Assembly (NCBI RefSeq): GCF_025860405.1
Contig: NZ_CP063785.1
Coordinates: forward strand, 2,480,001 to 2,544,000
Direction of reading: 5' to 3'
Length of the DNA: 64,000 nt
Origin: Tolypothrix sp. PCC 7712
GTDB taxonomy: Bacteria > Cyanobacteriota > Cyanobacteriia > Cyanobacteriales > Nostocaceae
Positions within the stretch are counted from its first letter, which is position 1, and each line of letters opens with the position of its first letter. Below are positions 39,677-48,648 of this stretch, piece after piece. A program made the translations under genes and the position numbers. The notes below the pieces were generated by a model, which was given only the letters and a program-made list of their open reading frames with translations, had not been told where the DNA came from and did not search any database.

Positions 39677-40219
39677 CTATTCTGCTACTGCTTCTGCTTT
39701 CAGTTCTAGATCTAACTCTAGTTGTTGTTCTTGTTGATTTTGGGCAAGTATTTGTGGAAGTTGCTCAATTTGAAAATACTGATGAAATTTAGGTGTTACT
39801 TGTAACGAATACGAGCGAGAATCGCTATCTCGGCGCTTGCGAACAAAACCAAGTTCCACAAGTTCCGGGACATGTTGATATACTCCCGAACCCCGTAAGT
39901 TAATTAAGTCGCTTTGGAGTATGGGGCTATTGAGGGCGATCGCAGCTAAAGTGCGTAGTGCACCTAAACCTAATTCAACGGGAATTAGCGTTTGCACTAA
40001 GTCATGAAAATCAGACCGCAGTTGCAAACTATATCCATTGGGTGTCTCTACGACTTCTAGGGCGCTGTCTCGACGGGCATAATCGTCAATGAGTTCCATC
40101 ATGCCTTCTTCAACCGTAGCGCGATCGCACGCGGCATACTCGGCGATTTCACCGAGCGACAAGGGCTTACCCTTCAAATAGAGAATTGCTTCTATCTTCG
40201 TCGCTGTGGCTGTATTCAT
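39677..40219 (-). CDS. scpB: Segregation and condensation protein B
   Basis: Encodes 180 residues, the normal ScpB length. ScpB is a winged-helix partner of ScpA in the SMC chromosome-condensation complex. The opening TATKIEAILYLKGKPLSLGE and the middle ALRTLAAIALNSPILQSDLI with GSGVYQHVPELVELGFVRKR fit the family, in which two winged-helix domains are joined. The acidic Gln-rich tail (QQEQQLELDLELKAEAVAE) is variable. A TTAGTCA tandem repeat lies immediately upstream of the ATG. Confidence 0.93.
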   Translation of the reverse strand: MNTATATKIEAILYLKGKPLSLGEIAEYAACDRATVEEGMMELIDDYARRDSALEVVETPNGYSLQLRSDFHDLVQTLIPVELGLGALRTLAAIALNSPILQSDLINLRGSGVYQHVPELVELGFVRKRRDSDSRSYSLQVTPKFHQYFQIEQLPQILAQNQQEQQLELDLELKAEAVAE

Positions 40220-40262
40220 TAGTCGTTAGTCATTAGTCATTAGTCATTAGTCATTAGTCATG
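40216..40262. repeat. TTAGTCA heptamer array
   Basis: Five to six direct copies of the 7-bp unit TTAGTCA, abutting the start codon of scpB. Confidence 0.9.
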
Positions 40263-40345
40263 TGTATTTGACAACTGACACCTGACGCAAGACGAGTTCT
40301 AAGTGAGTGGGATGCTATCATAAATATTATGATTTGTCAATAAAT

Positions 40346-40443
40346 ATTGGGCATGGGGCATTGGGCATGGGGCATTGGGCATTGGGTAATCAATAATTAC
40401 TTTTTCCCCCTCATCTTCCCCAGTCCCCAGTCCCCAGTCCCTA
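40346..40443. repeat. Heptamer arrays (GGGGCAT/GGGCATT and CCCCAGT)
   Basis: About five copies of (A)TGGGGCAT/TTGGGCAT type units, a TAATCAATAATTAC spacer and three copies of CCCCAGT, between scpB and the end of ispD. Confidence 0.88.
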
Positions 40444-41121
40444 TTCCCTACCTTTAAGAATAAATTCTGCGATCGCCAAATCTTGGGGAGTGGTGACTTT
40501 GAGATTTGTCTCTTCACCCTGAACAATTCGGACTTCAATGCCACATTTTTCAAACAAAGCAGCATCGTCTGTGACTTCCCAACCTTGGCGTACACCTTCG
40601 GCGTGGCACTGTTTCAACAGCTTGACATCAAAGCCTTGAGGTGTTTGTGCTGCCCACAATTGACTTCGGTCAGGTGTACTTTGGATAATGCCATTCTCGC
40701 CGACGACTTTAATCGTGTCTTTGACTGGTATTGCGGCAATTAACCCAGGACAGTGACGAATAGCTTCCGCACAGGCGTTGAGTAAATCTGGGGTGGCTAA
40801 ACATCTCGCCCCATCGTGAATTAAAACTTGCTCTGCAGCTTCTGGAAGCGCCTGTAAGCCATTGTAAACAGATTCCTGCCTGGTTGAGCCACCAGCAATT
40901 AATTCCACTGGTTTATTGAGCTTTAAATCAGCGAGGATAGCTTTTAAGTCATCCCAGTCAGTGGGTTGGGAAATAATTCCAATCCAACTGATGCTACTAG
41001 CTGCCTCTGCAGCTTTGAGAGTCCAAGCAATAATGGGTTGCGATCGCACTGTCAAGAGGAGTTTATTGCGGTCACTCCCCATTCTTTTTCCTAAACCTGC
41101 TGCGGGAATTAGTAAATACAC
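40441..41121 (-). CDS. ispD: 2-C-methyl-D-erythritol 4-phosphate cytidylyltransferase
   Basis: Encodes 226 residues, GTG start. IspD joins CTP and MEP to make CDP-ME, the third step of the MEP pathway. The nucleotide-binding loop LIPAAGLGKRMGSDRNKLLL is at residues 4-23, followed by GGSTRQESVYNGLQAL, VLIHDGARCLATPDLL, IPVKDTIKVV and QTPQGFDVKLL, all diagnostic. The CCCCAGT array touches its 3' end and a larger heptamer cluster covers the upstream side, so its transcript leader is repeat-rich. Confidence 0.97.
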   Translation of the reverse strand: MYLLIPAAGLGKRMGSDRNKLLLTVRSQPIIAWTLKAAEAASSISWIGIISQPTDWDDLKAILADLKLNKPVELIAGGSTRQESVYNGLQALPEAAEQVLIHDGARCLATPDLLNACAEAIRHCPGLIAAIPVKDTIKVVGENGIIQSTPDRSQLWAAQTPQGFDVKLLKQCHAEGVRQGWEVTDDAALFEKCGIEVRIVQGEETNLKVTTPQDLAIAEFILKGRE

Positions 41122-41140
41122 AGAACTTCTTAAATCGTAA

Positions 41141-41388
41141 AACTGGGGATTGGGGACTGGGGACTGGGGACTGGGGACTGGGGATTGGGGACTGGGGAAC
41201 TCGGGGCCCCCTCTGGGGATAAGGGGTAATGGGGACTAGGGATCGGGGACTGGGGATGAGGGAGATGAGGAAGCAGGGGGAGAAATTTTTATTAACAATT
41301 ACCCATTACCCATTACCTATTACCTATTACCCAATGCCCCATGCCCAATTCCCAATTCCCGATTCCCTAATACCTATATTCCCCTAAA
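41141..41388. repeat. Composite heptamer cluster upstream of ispD
   Basis: In plus-strand order: seven or so copies of GGGGACT/GGGGATT; a unique block GAACTCGGGGCCCCCTCTGG; GGGATGAGGGAGATGAGGAA; then ATTACCC/TATTACC copies; then CAATGCCCC and CAATTCCC copies. Nearly every unit is 7 bp. The same order of units recurs at 53.0 kb and 55.7 kb, and in reverse complement at 55.1 kb. Confidence 0.9.
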
Positions 41389-41418
41389 ATAGGGAGCGAG
41401 TAAGCGTAAATAAATATT

Positions 41419-42378
41419 ATGCGAGTAGTAGCCCTTGTACCTGGCGGAATTGGCAACCAAATTCTTATGTTTCCGGCTCTAGATGAACTGAAGCGCTATT
41501 ACCCAAACGCTCAGATAGATGTCGTGGTGGAACCCCGGTCAAAGGCAGCTTACCGGGTTAGTAAGTCGGTGAATGAGGTATTGACCTTTGATTTTAAAGA
41601 CCGCAACAGTTTGGCGGATTGGGGTAACTTAGTGGGCATTATTCGCGATCGCGAATACGATGTGGCCATTACAGTAGGACAAAGCTGGTTAGTAGGACTG
41701 TTTCTGTGGTTAACAGGAATTCCTACCCGGATTGGCTATCAAGGTAAGGGTGCAGTTTTTCTCACTAATACTTTACCTTTCCAGTCATCTCAGTATTTAG
41801 CAGTGGGTTATCACAATTTACTGCAACCGTTAAACATTCAAACTCCTTGTCCAGAATTGTCCTTAAATGTCCCCAAACCCGATATTGAGTGGGCACAACA
41901 GGAACAAAAACGCTTAGGTGTGAATGAAACGGGCTACATCTTGATTTATGCTGGCTCTAGTCTGTCAGCTTCAGCTAAAAGCCGAAATCCCGTTTATCCT
42001 GTAGAAAACTGGCAGCAGATAATACAAGAGTGCCAACGCAAGCAACCAGATTTGCCTATAGTGATTTTTAAAGGCCCTGAAGATGAACAAATAGTGCGAT
42101 CGCTTTTGGATTCCTGCCCAGATATTAAGGTAACTTCCCCTGATAATATTGGTAAGCTAGCCACGATTGTTACTGGAGCAAGTTTGATGTTGACTACTGA
42201 CAGCGCACCTCTGCAACTAAGCGTGGCAGTTCAGACTTATACAATTGCGCTGTTTGGCTCTACAGATCCAGCACAAGTGTTACCAAAAAGCGAGAAATTC
42301 CTGGCTATTAAGTCTCCTACAGACAAAATTGGCGATATTTCACCCAAAGTAGTGTTAGAGAAAATCTGGAATGGTTAA
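41419..42378 (+). CDS. Glycosyltransferase family 9 protein
   Basis: Encodes 319 residues. The two Rossmann-like halves of GT9 (heptosyltransferase-like) enzymes are recognisable: VALVPGGIGNQILMFPALDE at the start, then VVVEPRSKAAY, DREYDVAITVGQSWLVGLFL. In the second half are ILIYAGSSLSASAKSRNPVY, VIFKGPEDEQIVRSLL and the donor-site pattern MLTTDSAPLQLSVAVQTYTI followed by ALFGSTDPAQVLP. It probably transfers a sugar in lipopolysaccharide or another envelope glycan; donor and acceptor unknown. Single gene, divergent from ispD across the heptamer cluster. Confidence 0.9.
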   Translation: MRVVALVPGGIGNQILMFPALDELKRYYPNAQIDVVVEPRSKAAYRVSKSVNEVLTFDFKDRNSLADWGNLVGIIRDREYDVAITVGQSWLVGLFLWLTGIPTRIGYQGKGAVFLTNTLPFQSSQYLAVGYHNLLQPLNIQTPCPELSLNVPKPDIEWAQQEQKRLGVNETGYILIYAGSSLSASAKSRNPVYPVENWQQIIQECQRKQPDLPIVIFKGPEDEQIVRSLLDSCPDIKVTSPDNIGKLATIVTGASLMLTTDSAPLQLSVAVQTYTIALFGSTDPAQVLPKSEKFLAIKSPTDKIGDISPKVVLEKIWNG

Positions 42379-43424
42379 ACCAGCATTTTTCTGAGACGGC
42401 GATGGTATATGAGATCCAATTAAGGCAATTCTGTTAATCATGAATCCCTGCAATTAAAGCCTGTTTGTTCGTGATCCACATCTTTTCAATATCTCCCTGC
42501 GTTGGCTAATCGCCTGGAAAATTGTCTTCCTAGGCGATTAGCTCCATTAATCTCACGCTGATTGCGTAAATGGTGTTATTCCTAATTAATTAGATTTTTA
42601 CGTTTAAGCAACTACTGAAGTGCTAGGTAGGATTTAGCTAATTATGACATTTGCTGCAAAGAAAATATGTGGTAGCGGCAAAGGTTTTAATGTTAATAAA
42701 TTTTAAAAAATTACTTTTTAAAAAAAATAACTTTATTTTTTTTAAAATCGTTAGTTTCAATGTAGTTTTGGGCAAAGTAAAAATTAGATGACTCTAATCA
42801 TCTGTATTTGACCTAGGCTAGAGCAAATCGAGATTGAATCAATTTCCTTGCTATTAAAGAGGATAAAGAGCAATTAATCGTTAAGGCTGAAGTTTTTACC
42901 AAGTCTCTATTGCTCATCAGGTTTTACTCAGTTCCCAATGCCTAGAAAATAAATAGTAACTTTAGGCATTTTGCTTTAATCAAGGAATTTGCAGTTGTGT
43001 TACGAAATAAATTACCCACAGTCTAAGATTTACATGAAAACCGAAAAGATTCAGCAACTCAGTAAATAGAACTGAGAATAAGCAATTGCTGGGCGATCCC
43101 CGCATTATCATCAGCAACAGATATAGCAGATGTAGTTTGGGCGAAGCGCAGCGCAACCCAACATGAATCTTGAAAGCTTAATCTATATTTTTGTGCTGGG
43201 TTTCCTTACCTCAAACACCAGTTGCTACAACGAGGGGAATCGGTGCGTTGCTAGGGTTCCCCAACCTACGTATCTGGTGAGATGGCGATCGCACGGCTGT
43301 ATGATCACCTAATCTTTTTAGCAGGTAAATATAATTCCCTATATTAGTGTTCCCTAGTGACCGTATTGTCTTGAGGCAGATGCATTTTCCATGACTGACG
43401 TTGAGTTATAAAAAGGAAAAATCA
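42379..43424. other. Intergenic region with dispersed inverted repeats
   Basis: About 1.05 kb without a supported gene. An AT-rich block (42.65-42.8 kb, long A/T runs) is followed at about 43130-43280 by a typical cyanobacterial dispersed repeat, with GGCGAAGCGCAGCGCAACCC and later GGGTTTCCTTACC...CCCCAACCTACG. No RNA gene identified. Confidence 0.5.
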
Positions 43425-44186
43425 ATGGCGATTCGATTACATGGCTTTCTTAATAGTTCCAAGCGTTACTTTCAAGTAGAAAGTCAGCCGCATCATATCA
43501 CTGGAATTTTTAAGAGAATCATGCACTCTCAAAGCTTATATCGCTGCGAATTTACTGATGTCCATAGCGCTTATTATGAAGATGAAGCGGACGGAACTAT
43601 AACTTTCTACCAAGCAAATCAAGATAAAAACAGTCAGCCAGGTATTTGGACTTATCTTGTTTATGAATGTCTAGAAAGTGAAGAAAAAGTATTTAGTGAT
43701 ACTGTAATTGATACAAGTATCAGCCATTTGCTGGTACTATTAGCTGGTCAAAAGCTACCGCAAGTTACTGTTAATATTTGTGAATATCTTAATTATAAAA
43801 ATTATGACTGCGAATATTTAGATGTGCAGCTGCCTTCTGAGTTGAATAATCAAACAGGGAGAGAAATTGCTCATCTTTTGTTAGAGGAGATGAAAGCTTT
43901 CAAAGCATCATCTATTTTTAAAGAAGATATAGGGAAAAAATACCAGCAAGCTGTATTAGAAGGATTTATGCAAGCTGCACGGGAAATTTTAGCTAAAAAT
44001 GGTACAGCTAAAGATTTTGAAACTGCTCAATATGATGTGCTAAATAAAATCCCTATTGATGATGTAGCCAACTTAATTATTGCTTATAACGATTATCGAA
44101 TATGGCAGGCTGCTTTACCCAGTAAATCTAAAGCAGTCGAATTTGCTTTTAAAACAGCATTAAATTTAATTTGTCAGATTAAGTAA
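43425..44186 (+). CDS. Hypothetical protein
   Basis: Encodes 253 residues from ATG 43425, which has an AAAGGAAAA ribosome site; an in-frame TTG eight codons earlier is not needed. The N-terminal half is beta-rich (MAIRLHGFLNSSKRYFQVES; FTDVHSAYYEDEADGTITFY) and the C-terminal half is helical (QAVLEGFMQAAREILAKNGT). No signal peptide, membrane helix or familiar motif. Function unknown; no operon partner. Confidence 0.75.
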   Translation: MAIRLHGFLNSSKRYFQVESQPHHITGIFKRIMHSQSLYRCEFTDVHSAYYEDEADGTITFYQANQDKNSQPGIWTYLVYECLESEEKVFSDTVIDTSISHLLVLLAGQKLPQVTVNICEYLNYKNYDCEYLDVQLPSELNNQTGREIAHLLLEEMKAFKASSIFKEDIGKKYQQAVLEGFMQAAREILAKNGTAKDFETAQYDVLNKIPIDDVANLIIAYNDYRIWQAALPSKSKAVEFAFKTALNLICQIK

Positions 44187-44255
44187 TCTCAAATCTATGC
44201 AATTAGCTGTAGGGAATTTACATATAACGTCCCTACAGCTAATGCTTTGATATGT

Positions 44256-44729
44256 TTAAAATGCCTCAAAGAAAGCATCATCTAATTCATAACCAAGCAT
44301 TTGCGCTAGGGATTTGAGGCGTGATTGACTTGGTAAACCCTGCTGTTTTAACCAATCACTTAAAATAAATATTTTGTGCATCAGAAATATTTCTAGAGCT
44401 TCGGGATTAAACTGAATCCCTTCTTTAGCACTAAACTGGTGTGGTACCAGCATGGCGGTGTAACGGGCAAATTCTCCAGCCTTCCAATCTAAGAGAAATG
44501 GTAGCCAGGGATATTTAGCATCCAGGCGAACAAACCACAGCCGCACTTCAGGAACCTCCGAAAGTTCGCGGGGATCGCTGGGTTCTAAGGCATATTTGAT
44601 ATCGAAGCGTAGTTGCTGTTCTTGGGATACAATCGCTTGCTCTTGGAATATTTTTTCAATTACCGTTGAGACGGGCGACAGATCCAGATTGTTAATGGAA
44701 TCAGTATTAATTGCGATCGTGATTGTCAT
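44256..44729 (-). CDS. CRR6-family NdhI maturation factor
   Basis: Encodes 157 residues from ATG 44729 (MTITIAINTDSINNLDLSPV); the longer open frame to 44873 lacks family resemblance. CRR6 proteins are known to help assemble NdhI and the NDH-1 hydrophilic arm. Family features are FDIKYALEPSDPRELSEVPE, VRLWFVRLDAKYPWLPFLLD, WKAGEFARYTAMLVPHQFSA, FNPEALEIFLMHKIFILSDW and the C-terminal SLAQMLGYELDDAFFE. It fits the NDH-1 theme with ndhCKJ at the other end of the window. Confidence 0.88.
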   Translation of the reverse strand: MTITIAINTDSINNLDLSPVSTVIEKIFQEQAIVSQEQQLRFDIKYALEPSDPRELSEVPEVRLWFVRLDAKYPWLPFLLDWKAGEFARYTAMLVPHQFSAKEGIQFNPEALEIFLMHKIFILSDWLKQQGLPSQSRLKSLAQMLGYELDDAFFEAF

Positions 44730-45168
44730 TGACTCAGCAGCCACTTTATTTATGCTCAACTGTAGGCTTGAGAATACACAGTAGCAGCTTTCAGGTATCG
44801 TTGGTATATTTACCGCGAATTTACCCAGATTTTCAATTGCAAAATTAAAGACGCGAATAATATCGCGTCCCATAACGTCTTTGTCTATTTGCCGAAATTT
44901 AAAGGAATATCATCTTTCTAAGAGTTATTGGCATCCGTTTCCCTGCTAGACCTCCTGTTGCAAAGATGAGGTAGTCTGTGGCTAAGAATGACATATTGCC
45001 ATTTGCACTTTGTGTTTGCCTAAAGTTTATACCTATTAACATTAATGCATTCATATTTAATACCTAAAGGTATAAATTCTATGATTTGCATATTCTCATC
45101 CTTGAAATTTTTATTTGCTCTAGTTACTTACTCCATACAAATTACACATTAAATACTGAATACTGAAA

Positions 45169-45270
45169 GTGAAGAAAATCTTAATTTTGATTTGCGCGAT
45201 ATCAATATTAATTTTCGGATTTCTGTATTCACCTGTTAGACATTATGTAAATTTGCGGACGTTATGTTAA
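45169..45270 (+). CDS. Possible 33-residue membrane micropeptide
   Basis: A GTG-started frame of 33 codons. The peptide KKILILICAISILIFGFLYS with a polar tail (PVRHYVNLRTLC) looks like a single-pass membrane peptide. The stop overlaps the ATG of the next tiny frame. No homology can be claimed; it may be accidental. Confidence 0.25.
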   Translation: MKKILILICAISILIFGFLYSPVRHYVNLRTLC

Positions 45271-45395
45271 TACGTGGATATGCTGAAATTTTAGGGTATG
45301 GGACAATGATTTCCGTGTTAATTACATTACGATTTTTGATTGGCGATGCTAAAAGAAAATCTCTTGCTTTTTCTGTAGTTAAACCACTCGACTGA
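45264..45395 (+). CDS. Possible 43-residue micropeptide overlapping the preceding frame
   Basis: ATG-started frame of 43 codons whose first bases overlap the stop of the 33-residue frame (translational-coupling geometry). It contains a hydrophobic stretch (ILGYGTMISVLITLRFLIG) followed by basic residues. Evidence is only the ORF arrangement. Confidence 0.2.
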   Translation: MLIRGYAEILGYGTMISVLITLRFLIGDAKRKSLAFSVVKPLD

Positions 45396-46063
45396 TGTTT
45401 TGCGCTAGAGGGTTTATTAGCAAGGATTTAGGGAATTTAAGCTCTTACTGATAAATTCCCAGGTACCCAAATATTAAAAAAAGTTGAAAATAAAACCTAT
45501 TTATAAAGTAAATATTAAATTATCTCAGGTAGGTTAAGCTCACTATGATGTTTCATTTTTGAATGATTCAAATATTTTTTGCATGATGATACATGAATCA
45601 ATCGTTCACGATTCCTAGCAATCCTGATAAATTGAGTTGATTTGTACCAAGTTACTGAAAAAACTATTTTAAATTAGGGCTAGTTGCTACTCTTACTTAT
45701 CGTATTTTTATCATATTGAATGTAGCTTATACAACTTTAACACTGAGAATATTTCTGCTAAAAAGGTCAACAGACAATCAATATTTCTTGACCTTGCAGG
45801 CAAAAAAGAGACGAAAAAGCTTGCCCTTAGTGGACATTACTCACTATTTTAAGCTAAAGTTGTAATGAGTTTGCTTTAGACTAGGATGTGACAAAACGAC
45901 AGTCAACAAACAAAAAAATTTTTGCCCTAGCCTGTGATTTTCGCAGCGTTCAAAAGCAATCGCCCAGGTAGAGGTGCAAAGTAATAGGAATATCCTCGCA
46001 TATACGAATAACCAATTAACCTTGAAATGGGAAAATTAGCCCAATAGTTAACAAACTTATAAT

Positions 46064-46510
46064 ATGCAAAAACAAACAATATCTACCAAACCAATTCGTT
46101 CTCTAGAAGATGCGCTGGAGCAGTGTCAACTGCTAGGAATGCGGGTTAGTCGCCAGCGGCGCTTTATTCTAGAGCTGCTTTGGCAAGCTAAGGAACATCT
46201 ATCTGCTAGAGAGATTTACGATCGCTTAAACCAACAAGGTAAAGAAATCGGTCATACTTCTGTTTATCAAAATTTAGAAGCTTTATCTAGCCAAGGTATT
46301 ATTGAGTGCATTGAACGTTGCGACGGTCGTTTATACGGTAATATCAGTGACTCTCATAGTCATGTTAACTGTCTAGATACTAACCAGATTCTTGATGTGC
46401 ATATAGAGCTACCAGAAGATTTTGTCCGCCAAGTTGAACAGCAGACTGGAGTACGGATTACTGATTACAGTATCAACTTTTATGGTTACCGTAACCCGCA
46501 AGCAAGCTGA
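46064..46510 (+). CDS. Fur-family transcriptional regulator, PerR/FurC-like
   Basis: Encodes 148 residues. The winged-helix part has GMRVSRQRRFILELLWQAKE, SAREIYDRLNQQGKEIGHTS and VYQNLEALSSQGIIECIERC. The dimerisation/metal part has GRLYGNISDSHSHVNCLDTN and VEQQTGVRITDYSINFYGYR. The paired CxxC zinc motifs of classical Fur are absent, which resembles cyanobacterial FurC (PerR), a peroxide-sensing regulator. FurC identity is an inference. Single gene with a long upstream region. Confidence 0.87.
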   Translation: MQKQTISTKPIRSLEDALEQCQLLGMRVSRQRRFILELLWQAKEHLSAREIYDRLNQQGKEIGHTSVYQNLEALSSQGIIECIERCDGRLYGNISDSHSHVNCLDTNQILDVHIELPEDFVRQVEQQTGVRITDYSINFYGYRNPQAS

Positions 46511-46773
46511 TTGGATATAGTCAATTGGACGGGGGAACAGGGAATAGAGACGAAAGTTGACTGTAATTGACGAAATGAAGTATTAGCTCAGTAGTCTAGA
46601 TAACTTTGACAGCTACGTAGTTAGCATTTTAGTTATTGAATCAAAGCTGCAGAGGTTGCTTGTAATAACTATGATGCTGGGTACGAAAACAAGTCACAAT
46701 GGGTAGGACTAACCAAAATACCAATGCTGTTTTCTCACTCAGGTAAAACAGCCTATCTGTTGTTGAACAGACT

Positions 46774-48573
46774 ATGAGCGATCGCCCTTTAAAATTATTG
46801 TTAATTGACCAAGACCCTATTTTCCGGTTGGGACTGCGGGTAGCATTGGCAGAAATTCCGAATTTGCAAATAGTATCGGAAGTTGAAACAGATACGGCTG
46901 CTTTGCAAGTTTTAGCAGAAATCGCCCAGCAAGAACCGAATTATGTCAATTTAGTGGTTTTAGAATTAGGTAATCCTCGCTTTCCTCAGCTTCAGCAGCA
47001 GGGATTACAATTTTGTAGACAAATAAAAGCTTTATACCCAAATTTACCTCTACTACTCCTCAGTTCGGTTACAGAACCGGAACTACTTTTAGCAGCCAAA
47101 GCTGCTGGCGTAAATGGATATTGTCCTAAAGGAATTGCTGTTTCTGAGTTGCTTACAGCTATGCAAGCACTAGCGCAAGGTGGTTCTTTTTGGTTTACGG
47201 TTGGACTAGTTCAAAACTCAGTACTCCCAACTCAGAACTCAGTACTTACTCAAAATTCCCCACTTCCTTTTGCGAGGTTGCGAAATAATTGGCGTTTGTC
47301 TGGGATTGCTTACATTGAAGCTAGCCTGAAGTCAGTGACAGCACAATTGCAAGTGCCAGGATTACCAGTGATGGATCAGGCGATTCTAGCAGGACGGCGA
47401 CGAGAATTATTAGCAGCGCGTTGGTTGCTGAATCGGTTGCTAGCTGCACCACAAGAAAGACAACCAGAACCGCAAGTCATACCTGATTCTATGCAATTAC
47501 CGCCTCCTATGACTTCGCCGAGTAATGCGATCGCTCCATCAAATACATCAAATTTAATACAACTACAAGATTCTTTACCTTCATTTAGCCCTAGAACACT
47601 GCAATCTAATTTATTTGCAGCTTGTATCACCAAATTACAGTTACCTTTAGAAAATGTTACAGATATACCTTTAGAGATTGATATTCTGCGTGCTAGTAAA
47701 AAGCGAGAATTGCTTTATTTAATTCTGCAGAAACTTGCTAAACAGTTGGATGAATTACGCGTTGCTGAGATATCAATCAATCAATTATATGATTTAAAAA
47801 AATCTCTGATATATGATTTATGGCAATCCACAGTCGCAGATTTTTTTGGGAGATTTTCTCGTTTGCAAGTAGGCGATCGCAACTTAGAAATAGTTAATAT
47901 ATTGCTACAAAATCCGCAACCAATCCAAACAGTAATTCTGCAAAAAATCCCTTTAGTAATGGATTTATTTACATATTTGCTATTTCAGAGAGATTTGCAA
48001 ATAGATAATACTTCTTACCCAGCAGATAGCCCAGAAGCAGAGTCACAGGCATTAATAATTTTAGAGAACTTCTTAATTCAAGTAGCTAATGGGGTAATAC
48101 AACCGCTACTTAATTATTTTGCTGATGTAGAAGTGATTAAACAAGATTTTTATGACCGCAGATTAATTTCTACCAGAGAAATTGAACGGTTTAGAAATGA
48201 TTTGTCTTGGAAATATCGTTTAAATAATTATATTAATGAGCCGACGGCAATTTTTGAAAGCCGCTATGAGCTATTTGTATTTGCACCGCGTGGGATTGCG
48301 AAAACCTCAATTTATGCGCCTCGTAATCAGGAATTAACCCAACTATCTGGGATGCCACTAGTGGTAACATTACTTTTAGAATTTCGGGATGCGATCGCGC
48401 CTCGGCTAAAATCACTATTAGCGATTTTTGGTAGTGGTATTGTCTTCATTCTCACCCAAGTTATTGGTCGAGGTTTGGGTTTAATTGGTCGCGGAATTCT
48501 TCAAGGAATTGGCACGGTTTCGTTAACAGAAAAAAATCTGAGGCGTAATAGCGATAAGGGGCAGAGAGGATAA
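46774..48573 (+). CDS. Pseudo-receiver fused to DUF3685 (Ycf55-like)
   Basis: Encodes 599 residues. Residues 1-~135 form a response-regulator receiver: acidic pair in LLLIDQDPIF (D12/D14), the usual phospho-Asp position occupied by E64 (VVLELGNPRF), and the Lys in GYCPKGI. A repeat-derived linker (about residues 147-165, with QNSVLPTQNSVLTQNSPLP) follows, then a long helical region typical of DUF3685 / chloroplast Ycf55, ending in hydrophobic segments (IFGSGIVFILTQVIGRGLGL). There is no DNA-binding output domain. Function unknown; possibly membrane-associated regulation. Confidence 0.88.
   Translation: MSDRPLKLLLIDQDPIFRLGLRVALAEIPNLQIVSEVETDTAALQVLAEIAQQEPNYVNLVVLELGNPRFPQLQQQGLQFCRQIKALYPNLPLLLLSSVTEPELLLAAKAAGVNGYCPKGIAVSELLTAMQALAQGGSFWFTVGLVQNSVLPTQNSVLTQNSPLPFARLRNNWRLSGIAYIEASLKSVTAQLQVPGLPVMDQAILAGRRRELLAARWLLNRLLAAPQERQPEPQVIPDSMQLPPPMTSPSNAIAPSNTSNLIQLQDSLPSFSPRTLQSNLFAACITKLQLPLENVTDIPLEIDILRASKKRELLYLILQKLAKQLDELRVAEISINQLYDLKKSLIYDLWQSTVADFFGRFSRLQVGDRNLEIVNILLQNPQPIQTVILQKIPLVMDLFTYLLFQRDLQIDNTSYPADSPEAESQALIILENFLIQVANGVIQPLLNYFADVEVIKQDFYDRRLISTREIERFRNDLSWKYRLNNYINEPTAIFESRYELFVFAPRGIAKTSIYAPRNQELTQLSGMPLVVTLLLEFRDAIAPRLKSLLAIFGSGIVFILTQVIGRGLGLIGRGILQGIGTVSLTEKNLRRNSDKGQRG
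47211..47266. repeat. In-frame AACTCAGTACT-type repeat inside the DUF3685 gene
   Basis: Direct copies of (A)ACTCAGTACTCCC / AACTCAGAACTCAGTACTT / ACTCAAAATTCCC encode the linker QNSV-L-P-T-QNSV-L-T-QNSP. Related actcagaactcagcact sequence is common between cyanobacterial genes, so this looks like a dispersed tandem repeat that entered the linker. Confidence 0.75.
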
Positions 48574-48648
48574 ATAATTCAAAATTCAAAATTATGTTTG
48601 TTCTCTGTTAGCTATTACAAACAGCAAACGCCAAATGACCACTGACAA

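Larger units (their letters stand above)
44730..46063. other. Long intergenic region upstream of the Fur-family gene
   Basis: About 1.33 kb, AT-rich. Apart from two tiny overlapping frames at 45169-45395 (listed separately), I see no gene, RNA or strong repeat. It probably includes the promoter of the Fur/PerR gene. Confidence 0.45.
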
